Assembly (NCBI RefSeq): GCF_023556315.2
Contig: NZ_CP116221.1
Span: 1,933,001 to 1,997,000, forward strand
Source of the DNA: Psychroserpens ponticola
GTDB lineage: Bacteria; Bacteroidota; Bacteroidia; Flavobacteriales; Flavobacteriaceae
Length of the DNA stretch: 64,000 nt
Direction of reading: 5' to 3'
How positions within the stretch are numbered: position 1 is the stretch's first letter; each line of letters starts with the position of its first letter. A model generated the notes under the pieces. That model searched no databases. It saw nothing but the letters and a program-made list of their open reading frames with translations, and had not been told where the DNA came from. Below are positions 26,698-35,850 of this stretch, piece by piece. A program made the position numbers and the translations under genes.

Positions 26698-27483
26698 TTA
26701 TTTAATATTTAACTTCTTTATGTTTAAATAACCTAAAACACTTGTTATTAAAAAGCACATAATACTGAATATAGTAACAGAGGAAATACCAAAAATTAAA
26801 GGCATTTTTTCACCCAAAGAAACTGATAAAACACTAAATGAGTATGGAAAATAAATGGATTGTTGTGGAGCTTGTGAAACGATGATACCTATAATAGCTA
26901 AAAACATTCCAAAGCCTAAAGGAATAACAAAGTTCTTAAATCTGAAACTTAACCAAAATTGAATTCCAATAATACCAAAAGAAGCTACAAAAGATGTAAT
27001 TAAAATTTTAATATATCTCAAATGTTCGGGCGAAAAATTTAAAAACCCTAAATCTGGATAAACAAAACCTAATAAAGCACCTGATAAGAGAATTGCTATA
27101 TAGTAGTATAAATAAGTAACCATTATAGCTAGAATAACAATACTTAGTTTTCCAAAATATATACTCGACTTGGGTACAGGCAATGCAAATAGATGTTTTA
27201 TTCCTAAAGATTTATGTTCTATTTGCATAATCAAACTCGTTATTAAAACAATAAACATTGGTATAAAAAAGGGAGTAGAATTTTCAATTTGAGTAACCAT
27301 AAATTTTTCCCAAGGATTTATTTCTGCTGCCGGAACTAAAGTTTCATGTTCAAAAATGTAAGCTACAATAAATAATATAGGAAAAAGGACTGCACTAATA
27401 ATTGTAAGCCAAAAAGCAAATGTTCGTTTTAACTTAATAAGTTCATTTTTTAAGCTTGCAGTATAATATAAGATTGCTGACAT
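26698..27483 (-). CDS. ABC-2 type permease (lantibiotic-immunity-like)
   Basis: A 261-residue membrane protein with six hydrophobic segments: about residues 24-42, 73-90, 110-140, 160-180, 190-208 and 235-255. The region EINPWEKFMVTQIENSTPFFIPMFIVLITSLIMQIEHKSLGIKHLFALPVPKSSIYFGK is typical of permeases of bacteriocin-immunity or bacitracin-type exporters. It lies 4 bases downstream of its ATPase gene and is transcribed against the array. Confidence 0.8.
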   Translation of the reverse strand: MSAILYYTASLKNELIKLKRTFAFWLTIISAVLFPILFIVAYIFEHETLVPAAEINPWEKFMVTQIENSTPFFIPMFIVLITSLIMQIEHKSLGIKHLFALPVPKSSIYFGKLSIVILAIMVTYLYYYIAILLSGALLGFVYPDLGFLNFSPEHLRYIKILITSFVASFGIIGIQFWLSFRFKNFVIPLGFGMFLAIIGIIVSQAPQQSIYFPYSFSVLSVSLGEKMPLIFGISSVTIFSIMCFLITSVLGYLNIKKLNIK

Positions 27484-27487
27484 ACTA

Positions 27488-28405
27488 TTAATTTTCGGTT
27501 AATGATAAAAAGAGTTCTTCTAAATTGTTCTTAATGGATACCTGATAAATATTAATTCTATCAGTTCTTAAAACATCTATCACATCTGTTATTTCATTTT
27601 TACTTTTTACTTCAATTTGTATAAAACCATCAAGCAACGAAATGTTTTCTATTTTCAAATTCTTAAGTACAGACATCCCTTCAATAGGCTTATCCACTTC
27701 TATTTCAAATTTGATATTTGTTTCTTTAGATTCTTTTAAACTTGCCACAGTATCTTGATATAACATTTTACCATTCCTAATAATACCAACGTGTGTACAG
27801 GTTTTCTCAATTTCACTTAACAAGTGACTTGAAATAAAAATTGTTGTCCCAAACTTTTTGTTTAAGTCTTTAATAAGGGTACGCATTTCTATAATCCCTT
27901 TTGGGTCTAATCCATTTGTTGGCTCGTCTAAAATGATTAGTTCAGGATTGCTTAATAAAGAAATTGCTAATCCTAAACGCTGTTTCATTCCTAGTGAATA
28001 TTCTTTAACTCTTTTGTTTTTAGCGTTAGTTAGGTTTACAATCTCTAATACTTCAAAAATTCTACTTGACGATATTTTCTGTCTGTAGTTGGCAGATATT
28101 TTCAAATTATCAATCGCATTTAAATGCTCATATAAAGATGGATTTTCTATTAAACCACCTACTTTATTCAAAACTTTAAGTCTTGATTGTCCATTAAAGA
28201 GTTCCCCAAAAAGAGCAACAGTTCCAGAGTTTTTCTTTAAAAGACCAAGAATTAGACGAATGGTAGTACTTTTCCCTGAGCCATTTGGACCTAAAAAACC
28301 ATAAATACTTCCCTTGGGAACTCTAAGTTCTAAATCTTCAATATCTTTCTTGTTTTTGGAATATGAAAAATTGAGGTTTTTAGTTTCTACAACAAGTTGA
28401 TTCAT
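27488..28405 (-). CDS. ABC transporter ATP-binding protein
   Basis: A 305-residue ATPase: Walker A GPNGSGKST (residues 39-47), signature YSLGMKQRLG (136-145), Walker B LIILDEPTNGLDP (156-168), H-loop ISSHLLSEIE near 192-201. The C-terminal 90 residues resemble the extra domain of BcrA-type ATPases. Together with the permease it should form an exporter for a peptide antibiotic or lipid. It is first in a minus-strand operon inside one cassette. The 110-base region upstream should hold its promoter, but only an imperfect box is visible. Confidence 0.88.
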   Translation of the reverse strand: MNQLVVETKNLNFSYSKNKKDIEDLELRVPKGSIYGFLGPNGSGKSTTIRLILGLLKKNSGTVALFGELFNGQSRLKVLNKVGGLIENPSLYEHLNAIDNLKISANYRQKISSSRIFEVLEIVNLTNAKNKRVKEYSLGMKQRLGLAISLLSNPELIILDEPTNGLDPKGIIEMRTLIKDLNKKFGTTIFISSHLLSEIEKTCTHVGIIRNGKMLYQDTVASLKESKETNIKFEIEVDKPIEGMSVLKNLKIENISLLDGFIQIEVKSKNEITDVIDVLRTDRINIYQVSIKNNLEELFLSLTEN

Positions 28406-28516
28406 TTTTAAAGTTTAATAGGTTGGTATATTATAATAACGATTAAAGAGGAAAAATGTAACAAACTATAAGATAAAGCAAGAATGATTTTATACATTAC
28501 GTGGGTATAATACGTT

Positions 28517-28651
28517 GCACAACAACGTGTATAATTAATTGCTTTGGTAAGTGCTTATTTGGAAAATTCCTGCGGAATTTTCTCTGGCAAGTATTTGTTT
28601 ACTAAATTAGTTGCTTAATCACGCAACTAACCATACACAAAACCGTTACCA
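28517..28651 (+). repeat. attC 35, subtype II
   Basis: R'' GCACAAC, R' GTTACCA. Apical stem GAAAATTCC/GGAATTTTC. Confidence 0.92.
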
Positions 28652-28658
28652 CACATTT

Positions 28659-29582
28659 ATGCGAAAAACATTAACCTATTTTATGATTTTATTTATGCTT
28701 TTCAGTTGCAATAATAAAAATTCTTACAGTTTTTACGATAAAAAATTGAATGAGAATATTGAGGATGTTAAAGCATTTAAATTTGATGAAACCGAAAAAA
28801 TAGTTTCTTTACTAGAACCATATATTTATGTTTTTGATTCAAAGAAAAAAATAAAAATAGGAGATTCTAAATTTGGAGGAACGCCAGATTTGCCACAATC
28901 ATTAAATTGGCCTAAATTCAATAATAATCCAATGGTGTTTTTTGGTCAGATTAATCTAGAACATATAAGTTTTTTGCATAAAAATGAATATTTACCAAAA
29001 GAAGGAATATTATATTTTTTCTCATATTTCAAGAATCCTGAGAATGAATATGGAGCTGAATATTTATTTCAAATCCCAAAAACCGAATACAAGGTTTTAT
29101 ATTACGCTGGTTCCATTAGTGATTTACGGAAAACTAAATTTCCAAAAGAACTAATTAAAAAATATCAATTTAAACAAACTGCTATTGAATATGAATTAGA
29201 CTTTAGACTTCCGTGTTCTAATTTTGGCTGGAAGTATCAACAAGCATCCTTTACTGATAATGATAAAAGTACAATGACTGAATTTATTGAAAGATTCGAC
29301 GATTATTGTATGAGTGAAGTGATACTTGGAATTCCAGCACCAATTCAAGACGATTTAGAATACGACTGGTCATATGCATACCTAGAATCGCTTGATTATC
29401 ATAATGAGGAAATTAAAGAACAAGTTAACATTCTTAGACCGCAGTTTATTAACCTTTTTAGTTTTAGTATGTATGATAGGTTTGATACAATAGGAATTTC
29501 AGAATGTTATTTCGGAATAAAAAAAGAAGATTTGAAAAACAAAGATTTCGATAAAACAATTTTTGTTATGCAAGGAACATAA
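28659..29582 (+). CDS. DUF1963 (YwqG-like) SPII lipoprotein
   Basis: A 307-residue protein. The start at 28659 gives a lipoprotein signal MRKTLTYFMILFMLFSC (cysteine 17). An upstream TTG in frame lies inside attC. The mature region carries the DUF1963 pattern: KFGGTPDLPQSLNWPKFNNNPMVFFGQINLEHI near residues 73-105, LPKEGILYFFSYF near 115 and a late ECYFGIKKEDLKNKDFDKTIFVMQG. These proteins are of unknown role. A secreted lipidated form is unusual for the family. Confidence 0.78.
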   Translation: MRKTLTYFMILFMLFSCNNKNSYSFYDKKLNENIEDVKAFKFDETEKIVSLLEPYIYVFDSKKKIKIGDSKFGGTPDLPQSLNWPKFNNNPMVFFGQINLEHISFLHKNEYLPKEGILYFFSYFKNPENEYGAEYLFQIPKTEYKVLYYAGSISDLRKTKFPKELIKKYQFKQTAIEYELDFRLPCSNFGWKYQQASFTDNDKSTMTEFIERFDDYCMSEVILGIPAPIQDDLEYDWSYAYLESLDYHNEEIKEQVNILRPQFINLFSFSMYDRFDTIGISECYFGIKKEDLKNKDFDKTIFVMQGT

Positions 29583-29589
29583 AAACGTG

Positions 29590-29721
29590 TGGTAACAACG
29601 TGTATATTTAATTGCTAGGTATAGCCTACTTACGAATATTCCTGCGGAATATTCTATTCGTTTTTTATTTGCTAAATTAGTTGCTTAAACACGCAACTAA
29701 GCATACACAAACACGTTGGGT
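29590..29721 (+). repeat. attC 36, subtype II
   Basis: R'' TGGTAAC, R' GTTGGGT. Apical stem GAATATTCC/GGAATATTC. Confidence 0.92.
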
Positions 29722-29744
29722 GTAATTTGAGAAAATTGAGTAAA

Positions 29745-29776
29745 TTTGGATATTTTACCAATTTTTGGTACATTTG
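29745..29776 (+). promoter_or_regulatory. Promoter and palindromic operator of parDE-like operon 1
   Basis: TTTG (29745-29748), 20-base spacer, TACATTTG (29769-29776) match the Bacteroidetes promoter. The palindrome TACCAA-TTT-TTGGTA (29756-29770) fills the spacer and touches the -7 box, so a bound antitoxin would block transcription. The same layout recurs at 44406-44436. Confidence 0.72.
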
Positions 29777-29791
29777 AGAAAAGATTGAAAA

Positions 29792-30043
29792 ATGAGTAAA
29801 AACACATCCATATCACTCGGAAATTATTTCGACCAATTTGTACAAACCCAAATTTCTGCTGGACGATATAAAAACGTTAGTGAAATAATCAGAGCTGGAC
29901 TTCGTCTTTTAGAAAATGAGGAAAGCAAAGTGATTGCATTAAAAAATGCTATTCAAGAAGGGTTGAATAGTCCTATAGTAGAAAACTTTGATTTCGAAGA
30001 AAATCTTCAAAAATTAAAATCTGAAAAAAGAAAGAATGGTTAA
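29792..30043 (+). CDS. ParD-like antitoxin
   Basis: An 83-residue ribbon-helix-helix antitoxin of the ParD/CopG type: NTSISLGNYFDQFVQTQISAGRYKNVSEIIRAGLRLLENEESKVIALKNAIQEG. The N-terminal half binds DNA as a dimer and the C-terminal half wraps the toxin. It should repress its own promoter through the TACCAA palindrome. It overlaps the toxin gene by 8 bases. About three quarters identical to the antitoxin at 44454. Confidence 0.9.
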   Translation: MSKNTSISLGNYFDQFVQTQISAGRYKNVSEIIRAGLRLLENEESKVIALKNAIQEGLNSPIVENFDFEENLQKLKSEKRKNG

Positions 30044-30335
30044 AATTTCTTTCAGACAAAAAGCCAACGAAGATCTTAATAGCATTTGGAATTATACTTA
30101 CGAAAATTGGTCTGAAACTCAAGCGGACAAATATTATGCAACAATTAAATTTGCATGTAAAGGAATAGCAGAAAATCCTGATATCGGAAAAGAATATGAT
30201 GGAATAAACAGAAACTTACTTGGACTCAAGTCTGGAAAACATATAATATTTTATCATTTGATTTCGGAAAATGAAATTGAAGTAATAAGAATATTACATG
30301 AGAGAATGGATTTAAAAAACAGATTGACTGAATAA
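30036..30335 (+). CDS. ParE-like toxin
   Basis: A 99-residue ParE/RelE family toxin: ISFRQKANEDLNSIWNYTYENWSETQADKYYATI, ENPDIGKEYDGI, LLGLKSGKHIIFYHLI and the C-terminal IRILHERMDLKNRL, a ParE hallmark. By family it inhibits DNA gyrase. Related to the toxin at 44698. Confidence 0.9.
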   Translation: MVKISFRQKANEDLNSIWNYTYENWSETQADKYYATIKFACKGIAENPDIGKEYDGINRNLLGLKSGKHIIFYHLISENEIEVIRILHERMDLKNRLTE

Positions 30336-30344
30336 ATAAACTAC

Positions 30345-30478
30345 ACCCAACAACGTGTATAACCAATTGCTTGGTTATCGCATACTCGGAAATTCCTATC
30401 GGAATTTCCTATTGGTTCGTTTTCTTTTGTTAACTTAGTTCCTGCCAACGCAACAAGCCATACACAAACACGTTAGGC
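30345..30478 (+). repeat. attC 37, subtype I
   Basis: R'' ACCCAAC, R' GTTAGGC. Apical stem GGAAATTCC/GGAATTTCC. Confidence 0.93.
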
Positions 30479-30498
30479 ACAAGAAAAAAATACTGCTA

Positions 30499-31659
30499 AT
30501 GAGATTAAATCTGCTGATATTATTAATGGTCATAAATTTAAGCTGTGTTAAAGGTCAATCTCAAAAAAAAATTGACAAAAAAGCAAATAAAGAACATATC
30601 TTACCATTAAAAATCAAAATTAGAGGGCAACTTAAACAAATTGAAGATTCAGGATTAATAATTCCTTCAATTGAATTTAACATAAATAGAAATTACGTAA
30701 AAGTTAAAGTTGGAGCAAATGAATTTTACAACACCAAATATGAGAATACTTCATTCTCTGAAATATTTAAATTGTTTGTCGTAGATGATTTTAAGAGTAA
30801 TGAATACTTTTATAATCCCTATTTTAAATATATGGGTTATTTAGAAACATCAAAGGAAATAGCAGACAAAGAATACAAACGAAAATTTTCAAATTTTAAG
30901 AGAAAAGATATTAAAATCAATTACTTGGAATTGGATTCTACCGAAATTAGAAAATTTACTGTTCTTTCAAATTACATAAATGAAATAGCTATAGAGATTT
31001 TACAAGAATCAATTCAAAAAGATTCTATGATCGTTGCTAATTCAATATCTGAAGCCTTAAAAAAACCTAAAAAAATTTATGAGTTAAGTTATAGAAATTC
31101 TTCGACCACAATTCTCTCTCCCGAAATTGGAAAACTAACTAATTTAAGAGTTTTGGATATTTCTGGTTCTCAAATAAAAATTATTCCTCTAGAAATAGAA
31201 AATTGTATTCATTTAAAATCAATTATAGCTAATGCAAGTCAATTATCAAAAGTTCCCAATTCAATAGGAAATTTGAAAAAATTAAGAAACATCAATTTCA
31301 GTTATTGCAAATTAAAAGAGTTACCAGAAGAATTTGGAAAACTAGAATCACTTTGGAATTTAAGTCTTGGTTCAAATCAACTAGATGATTTGCCAGAAAG
31401 TTTTACCAACTTAAAAAACTTACAAATGCTTAATATCTCTAATAATAATTTCTATGAATTTCCTAGAGAAGTTTTAAGTATAGAAAGTGTTGGGAATTTA
31501 TGGATGCATGGAAATCGCTTCAAACAAATTCCTAGTGAAATTGTCAATTTAAAAGGCTTGCATCATTTTTTAGTTGATGTAACTGAAATAGATAATATTG
31601 AAGAGATAAAATCACTTATACCTAAGGTAAGAATAATTGATGAAACAAATAGAAGATAA
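30499..31659 (+). CDS. Leucine-rich-repeat SPII lipoprotein
   Basis: A 386-residue protein with signal MRLNLLILLMVINLSC (cysteine 16). Residues 30-190 are an unrecognised helical domain. Residues 195-360 form about seven 23-residue leucine-rich repeats of the LxxLxLxxNxLxxLPxx type (LTNLRVLDISGSQIKIIP, LKKLRNINFSYCKLKELPEEFGK, LESLWNLSLGSNQLDDLPESF, LKNLQMLNISNNNFYEFP). A likely periplasmic or surface protein-binding protein. Confidence 0.83.
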   Translation: MRLNLLILLMVINLSCVKGQSQKKIDKKANKEHILPLKIKIRGQLKQIEDSGLIIPSIEFNINRNYVKVKVGANEFYNTKYENTSFSEIFKLFVVDDFKSNEYFYNPYFKYMGYLETSKEIADKEYKRKFSNFKRKDIKINYLELDSTEIRKFTVLSNYINEIAIEILQESIQKDSMIVANSISEALKKPKKIYELSYRNSSTTILSPEIGKLTNLRVLDISGSQIKIIPLEIENCIHLKSIIANASQLSKVPNSIGNLKKLRNINFSYCKLKELPEEFGKLESLWNLSLGSNQLDDLPESFTNLKNLQMLNISNNNFYEFPREVLSIESVGNLWMHGNRFKQIPSEIVNLKGLHHFLVDVTEIDNIEEIKSLIPKVRIIDETNRR

Positions 31660-31666
31660 TTCCAGT

Positions 31667-31799
31667 GCCTAACAACGTGTATAACCAATTGCTTGGTCAT
31701 AGCCTACTTGGAAATTCCTAACGGAATTTCCTCTGGTTCGTTTTCTTTTGTTAACTTAGTTCTCGCCAACGCAACAAGCCATACACAAACACGTTGTAA
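31667..31799 (+). repeat. attC 38, subtype I
   Basis: R'' GCCTAAC, R' GTTGTAA. Apical stem GGAAATTCC/GGAATTTCC with TAAC loop. Confidence 0.93.
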
Positions 31800-32071
31800 C
31801 CAATAGCTCCAAATCCTAACTCCTTCTCATATTAAGTTACTATAATTTAAACTTTATTACTTCTTATTCTCACTCAGTCCCTTAAAGTTGAAGCTTACTC
31901 AAACTCTTAAATTTAAAAAAGGAAAAGGTTGCTCACTCTAACGGATTTTGAGCTGGTTTGCGGAATGTTCTACTCAAATGGCGAGAACTGCTTACTCAAA
32001 CTCGCTAAATGTGATTACTCTTGCTTCAACACTCTAAGTAAACGTGCTTACTCTAATCTGTCGCTAAAGTG
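31794..32071 (+). other. Gene-less cassette NC-B, copy 3 (divergent)
   Basis: Shares with NC-B copies CCAATAGCTCCAAATCCTAACTCC, GAAGCTTACTCAAACTC, GGATTTTGAGC..GTTTGCGGAA and the ACTC repeats, but begins GTTGTAAC instead of GTTGCAAC. The end box is changed in parallel to TCACAAC. No gene seen. Confidence 0.68.
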
Positions 32072-32204
32072 TCACAACAACGTGTATAATTAATTACTGC
32101 GGAATTTCCCAAACGGAAATTCACAATAATTAATTAACTTAGCTGCTAATCGGAAAATGACTTACGCCCTTTTCCGTAACTAATCATACACAAAACCGTT
32201 AGGT
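32072..32204 (+). repeat. attC 39, subtype IV
   Basis: R'' TCACAAC, R' GTTAGGT. Double hairpin. Confidence 0.92.
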
Positions 32205-32210
32205 ACAATT

Positions 32211-32798
32211 ATGACAAACAGCATCTTTCATATTAATGAGTTTAAAATAAATGGAATTTCTGTACCTGAATTTGACCTAAACAAAGGAAAACTAATACGA
32301 ATATATGTTCCTTTTATTGGTGAAAATAATTCTGTTTTAGGTCATAACTTAACTAAAGAGCTGATTAAACAATTTCAAAGTCAAAAATCGAATTTCCCTT
32401 TCGCAGAAAATTATCAGAAAAAAATTATCTCGGAAATTATAAGTCCTTTAACCGTTGACAAATATCTAAAAAACGAAATGTGGATTGATAAGCATGTCGG
32501 AAAAAGAATCGTGGATGAAATCGGAATTAATCTTTCAGATAAAGTTGAACATTTAAGTTTAACCAATAAAAAAGCGTTGATAATAAAATGCTTATTTGAA
32601 AAGAATGATTTTATTATTTTAGATTATTATGGTGTTGATTCGAACGGAATAGGGATTTTAGAAAAACTTGTGAATTCAGAAATTGAAAAAGGAAAATCTG
32701 GAATTGCATTAGACCGATTAGAATTCGTTACGGAAAAAGAGCCTTTTGAAAACATAACACCAATTAAATTAACTGTACCTAACAACGTGTATAATTAA
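32211..32798 (+). CDS. Unknown protein, paralogue of 40588; ends inside attC
   Basis: A 195-residue soluble protein clearly homologous to the one at 40588 (shared IPEFD/VPEFD..GKLIR, SLTVEnY/PLTVDKY, NKALxIKCxFEKxDxxIxDYYGV, EKGKSGIALDRLEF). The stretch around residues 120-150 vaguely resembles the signature-to-Walker B part of ABC ATPases (LILD-like IILDYYGVDS), but no Walker A is present. It ends VPNNVYN with the stop supplied by attC. Confidence 0.68.
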   Translation: MTNSIFHINEFKINGISVPEFDLNKGKLIRIYVPFIGENNSVLGHNLTKELIKQFQSQKSNFPFAENYQKKIISEIISPLTVDKYLKNEMWIDKHVGKRIVDEIGINLSDKVEHLSLTNKKALIIKCLFEKNDFIILDYYGVDSNGIGILEKLVNSEIEKGKSGIALDRLEFVTEKEPFENITPIKLTVPNNVYN

Positions 32799-32909
32799 TT
32801 GCTAGTTCTCGCCTACTTACGAATATTCCTGCGGAATATTCTATTCGTTATTTATTTGCTAAATTAGTTGCTGAAACACGCAACGTAATCATACACAAAC
32901 ACGTTGGCA
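32777..32909 (+). repeat. attC 40, subtype II/III
   Basis: R'' ACCTAAC, R' GTTGGCA. Apical stem GAATATTCC/GGAATATTC. Right arm CACGCAACGTAATC. Confidence 0.92.
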
Positions 32910-32915
32910 ATAATT

Positions 32916-33497
32916 ATGAGAAACCTACTTCTGATATTAATAATTTTAATTTCGTCTTGTGCTTCATATGATTCTAACTATTCTTATGAAGTTAAGCCCA
33001 TAAAATTCAATCCAGAAATTGGTAAATGGATTATTAATAAACCTTTTTTAGGAAAAAATATAGATTTCTCTTTCGAGAATGAAGTTTTAATAAATTACAA
33101 AAAGTATCTTAATAAAAAAATAGGAAAAGAATTCGCTTTAATATCAGAGTTTAATAATCTTTTCTTGCCTAAAAAAGACAGAACTGAAGAAGGACTTGCT
33201 GTAATATATGAACAAACCAAATTTGATTTTCTAATAGACACTTCAATTGACATTCTAAAGGATGAACTCCCTATTATTGATATTAACACAGAACTTAAAA
33301 GACAAAAAGAAATTAGACTTATTATAACTATTTACGATTTAAAAAGTAAAGATATTATTCTAAAAAAAGAACACTTTTATAATGAGAGTTTTGATGGTAA
33401 TAATGATATAGCTTTTTCTAGTAAAATAAACAAACTAATAAGTTTTTCAATTAAGAAATCCATAAAAGGGTTAAAAAACAAGCACAATTGGAATTAA
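32916..33497 (+). CDS. SPII lipoprotein, unknown function
   Basis: A 193-residue protein. ATG within AATTATG gives the signal MRNLLLILIILISSC (cysteine 15). The mature part has a strand-rich middle (FDFLIDTSIDILKDELPIIDI, EIRLIITIYDLKSKDIILKKEHFYNESFDG) reminiscent of small outer-membrane-associated lipoproteins. No family recognised. Sole gene of its cassette. Confidence 0.72.
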   Translation: MRNLLLILIILISSCASYDSNYSYEVKPIKFNPEIGKWIINKPFLGKNIDFSFENEVLINYKKYLNKKIGKEFALISEFNNLFLPKKDRTEEGLAVIYEQTKFDFLIDTSIDILKDELPIIDINTELKRQKEIRLIITIYDLKSKDIILKKEHFYNESFDGNNDIAFSSKINKLISFSIKKSIKGLKNKHNWN

Positions 33498-33504
33498 AAA
33501 CTAT

Positions 33505-33638
33505 TGCCAACAACGTGTATAACCAATTGCTCAGTCTGTGTGTACTCGGAAATTCCTAACGGAATTTCCTACTGGTTAGTTTTCTTTTGTTAACTTAGTT
33601 CTTGCCAACGCAACAAGCCATACACAAAACCGTTGGGT
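33505..33638 (+). repeat. attC 41, subtype I
   Basis: R'' TGCCAAC, R' GTTGGGT. Apical stem GGAAATTCC/GGAATTTCC. Confidence 0.93.
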
Positions 33639-33652
33639 GTAATCCTCAAACG

Positions 33653-34123
33653 ATGAAGATCAAAAATGAAGATTTTATAAAAACCATACAGAATCAATTT
33701 AAGGAAATTGATTTTAATATAATTCCAACTTTGAATGAGTTAGAATTAGAGTTTGAATCTCCATTTTGCAAATCTTTTAAATTTCAGATCTGTGTTGAGT
33801 CTTTATGGACACTATCTCAAGTGTATGCGATTCCAAATTTACATCCAAATTCCTATTTCTGGTATAACGATATAATGTTTAATCCTTCTTCTGAAGATGT
33901 TAATGAAAATTGGATTGAAGAATCACAGACTGAAATCTTAAACACTTTAGATATTCTTTTGAAACATCCGATTCGGATAGAACAGGTAAATGGAATATTC
34001 ACAAGCTCTTTTAAATGTGAGTATAAAATAGAGAATTGGATTGAACTTAGTAAAAACAGTTTGTTGACTTTATCTAAAAAAACAATTCCTCCTATTGATG
34101 GGAAAAAATATACATATTATTAA
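33653..34123 (+). CDS. Unknown cytoplasmic protein
   Basis: A 156-residue soluble protein, ATG at 33653. A longer open frame reaches back into attC but is not a plausible coding start. Acidic, with a beta-rich middle (FKFQICVESLWTLSQVYAIPN, SYFWYNDIMF) and helices after it. Size and composition resemble immunity proteins. No family recognised. Confidence 0.66.
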   Translation: MKIKNEDFIKTIQNQFKEIDFNIIPTLNELELEFESPFCKSFKFQICVESLWTLSQVYAIPNLHPNSYFWYNDIMFNPSSEDVNENWIEESQTEILNTLDILLKHPIRIEQVNGIFTSSFKCEYKIENWIELSKNSLLTLSKKTIPPIDGKKYTYY

Positions 34124-34133
34124 AAAGCACAAC

Positions 34134-34266
34134 ACCCAACAACGTGTATAACCAATTGCTAGTTTGTGTGTGCTCGGAAATTCCTAGCGGAATTTCCTAT
34201 TGGTTCGGTTTCTTTTGCTAACTTAGTTCTCGCCAACGCAACCAGCCATACACAAAACCGTTGTGG
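34134..34266 (+). repeat. attC 42, subtype I
   Basis: R'' ACCCAAC, R' GTTGTGG. Apical stem GGAAATTCC/GGAATTTCC with TAGC loop. Confidence 0.93.
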
Positions 34267-34283
34267 TGCATTTAAGAAACGAA

Positions 34284-34607
34284 ATGAATAACATAAAAAG
34301 CGTTTGGATTGGAACAGAAGAAAAAGAACCAATTCTTAGAGAAAAAACGGAATTAAATGATAATTCAGATGTAATAGTAACATTTGAAAATGGAGATAAG
34401 TATGTAGCTACATTTTTTACTTATGAAAATATTGAATCGTTGAGACAAAAGAATCAGAAAACTGGTGAATGTTTAAATGGAAAATATTTTTGTGCAACTG
34501 ACTTGATACTGATTGATAAACTGAATAGAAAAGAAGTTCTAAACGTTATAAATCATATGATTAAAGAAGACGAGTTTTACACTTATTTTGACAAAGTAAA
34601 TGGATAA
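34284..34607 (+). CDS. Small unknown protein, first of an overlapping pair
   Basis: A 107-residue protein, start at the second ATG-like position (34284, MNNIKSVWIG), because the upstream in-frame start lies in the cassette end sequence. Beta-rich start (DVIVTFENGDKYVATFFTY) and helical end. Its last 8 bases overlap the next gene, giving a coupled pair in one cassette. No family recognised. Confidence 0.66.
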   Translation: MNNIKSVWIGTEEKEPILREKTELNDNSDVIVTFENGDKYVATFFTYENIESLRQKNQKTGECLNGKYFCATDLILIDKLNRKEVLNVINHMIKEDEFYTYFDKVNG

Positions 34608-34983
34608 AATAGCACTCAATACAGAATCTTATTTAATAAGTGGAAAAGAAAATAAACGCTTCTACCCTTTCTTAGAACTAGAATTTAATGAAAATGTTAT
34701 CTATGAAAATGATACACCAAAATATTATTTGATTTTTTCGGATAACCTAAAATCAGCTCACGGAATTGGAGATTGGATTATGGCAGATTTAAAAAAAAAT
34801 GGACATAATTTAAGAGAATTAATTATCGAGTTAGGAAATGGCTTGAATTTAAAATGGGATATTTTCTCATCTAAAACTGGTATGGAAGTTGAAAACAGTT
34901 ATCAAACCGAACAAATTGAATTAGAAATACTTACTGACAAAACAATTGAAAGAATAAAAACGACACCACAACAACGTGTATAA
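34600..34983 (+). CDS. Unknown protein, second of an overlapping pair; ends inside attC
   Basis: A 127-residue acidic protein (MDKIALNTESYLISGKENKRFYPFLELEFNE) that ends TTPQQRV with the attC-supplied stop. The overlap with 34284 suggests a complex or toxin-partner unit. That is inference only. Confidence 0.64.
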   Translation: MDKIALNTESYLISGKENKRFYPFLELEFNENVIYENDTPKYYLIFSDNLKSAHGIGDWIMADLKKNGHNLRELIIELGNGLNLKWDIFSSKTGMEVENSYQTEQIELEILTDKTIERIKTTPQQRV

Positions 34984-35098
34984 CCAATTGCTTGGTTTGT
35001 GTGTACTCGGAAATTCCTAACGGAATTTCCTCTGGTTCGTTTTCTTTTGTTAACTTAGTTCCTGCCAACGCAACAAGCCATACACGAACACGTTGTGC
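34966..35098 (+). repeat. attC 43, subtype I
   Basis: R'' CCACAAC, R' GTTGTGC. Apical stem GGAAATTCC/GGAATTTCC. Confidence 0.93.
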
Positions 35099-35122
35099 TT
35101 CATTATCAGAAACTGCTAACAA

Positions 35123-35845
35123 ATGATAAAATTCTTTAGAAAAATTAGACAAAATTTACTTTCAAAGGGAAAAACTGGAAAGTATTTTAAATATGCTCTT
35201 GGAGAGATTGTACTTGTCGTAATTGGAATTTTAATTGCGCTATCAATTAGTAATTGGAATGAGAATCGTAAACTTAATAATACAATTAAAGGTATTTATT
35301 CAATTATACAAAGTGATTTATTATCTGATATTAAAACCATTGATAAAGTACTTGTTGGTAGTAAATCTCAAGATAGTTTATTCAAACGAGTCATTAATAA
35401 GGAAATGACCTATGATGATTATTTAAAATGTAACCGTTGTATTAGAACTCTTGGTGGCTTCCCAGACATAAAACTAAAAACGAAAGGATTAAATTTATTA
35501 GAACAAAATAGCACAGTTCTTAATTCCTATCAAGATAGTCTTTCAATAGAGATTAATAATTTTTATTCTTCCTTTAACATTGAAATTGAAGTAGCTTTAC
35601 AAGAAGTAATTCTAGATTTCAAAGAAAACCGCAGCTATTTTAAAAACAATATGACTTGGTTTGAAGATTATGAAAAAGGTGTATTTAATGAAGACTTTGT
35701 AAAATATGCACTTTCATCTATTGATTATAGAAATAGAATAATTTCATTTTATGGACTGTATTACAATGGCTACTTAGGTCATTTAAGACAATATAAAGAA
35801 GAGGCTCTTCTACTTGTTGAGAATATCGATAAAGAAATTAAATAA
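35123..35845 (+). CDS. DUF6090 family membrane protein (paralogue 4 of 4)
   Basis: A 240-residue protein: MIKFFRKIRQNLLSKGKTGKYFKYALGEIVLVVIGILIALSISNWNENRK, one membrane segment near residues 28-44. The exit motif is SNWNEN, differing by one residue from the others. A CNRC pair in the soluble domain is near residue 101, similar in place to CKIC of paralogue 2. Confidence 0.85.
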   Translation: MIKFFRKIRQNLLSKGKTGKYFKYALGEIVLVVIGILIALSISNWNENRKLNNTIKGIYSIIQSDLLSDIKTIDKVLVGSKSQDSLFKRVINKEMTYDDYLKCNRCIRTLGGFPDIKLKTKGLNLLEQNSTVLNSYQDSLSIEINNFYSSFNIEIEVALQEVILDFKENRSYFKNNMTWFEDYEKGVFNEDFVKYALSSIDYRNRIISFYGLYYNGYLGHLRQYKEEALLLVENIDKEIK

Positions 35846-35850
35846 CGAAA

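Noticed and set aside
28406-28516. Promoter for the minus-strand ABC exporter
   Set aside because: Only TATAGTTTG with wrong spacing is visible. It is not good enough to annotate.
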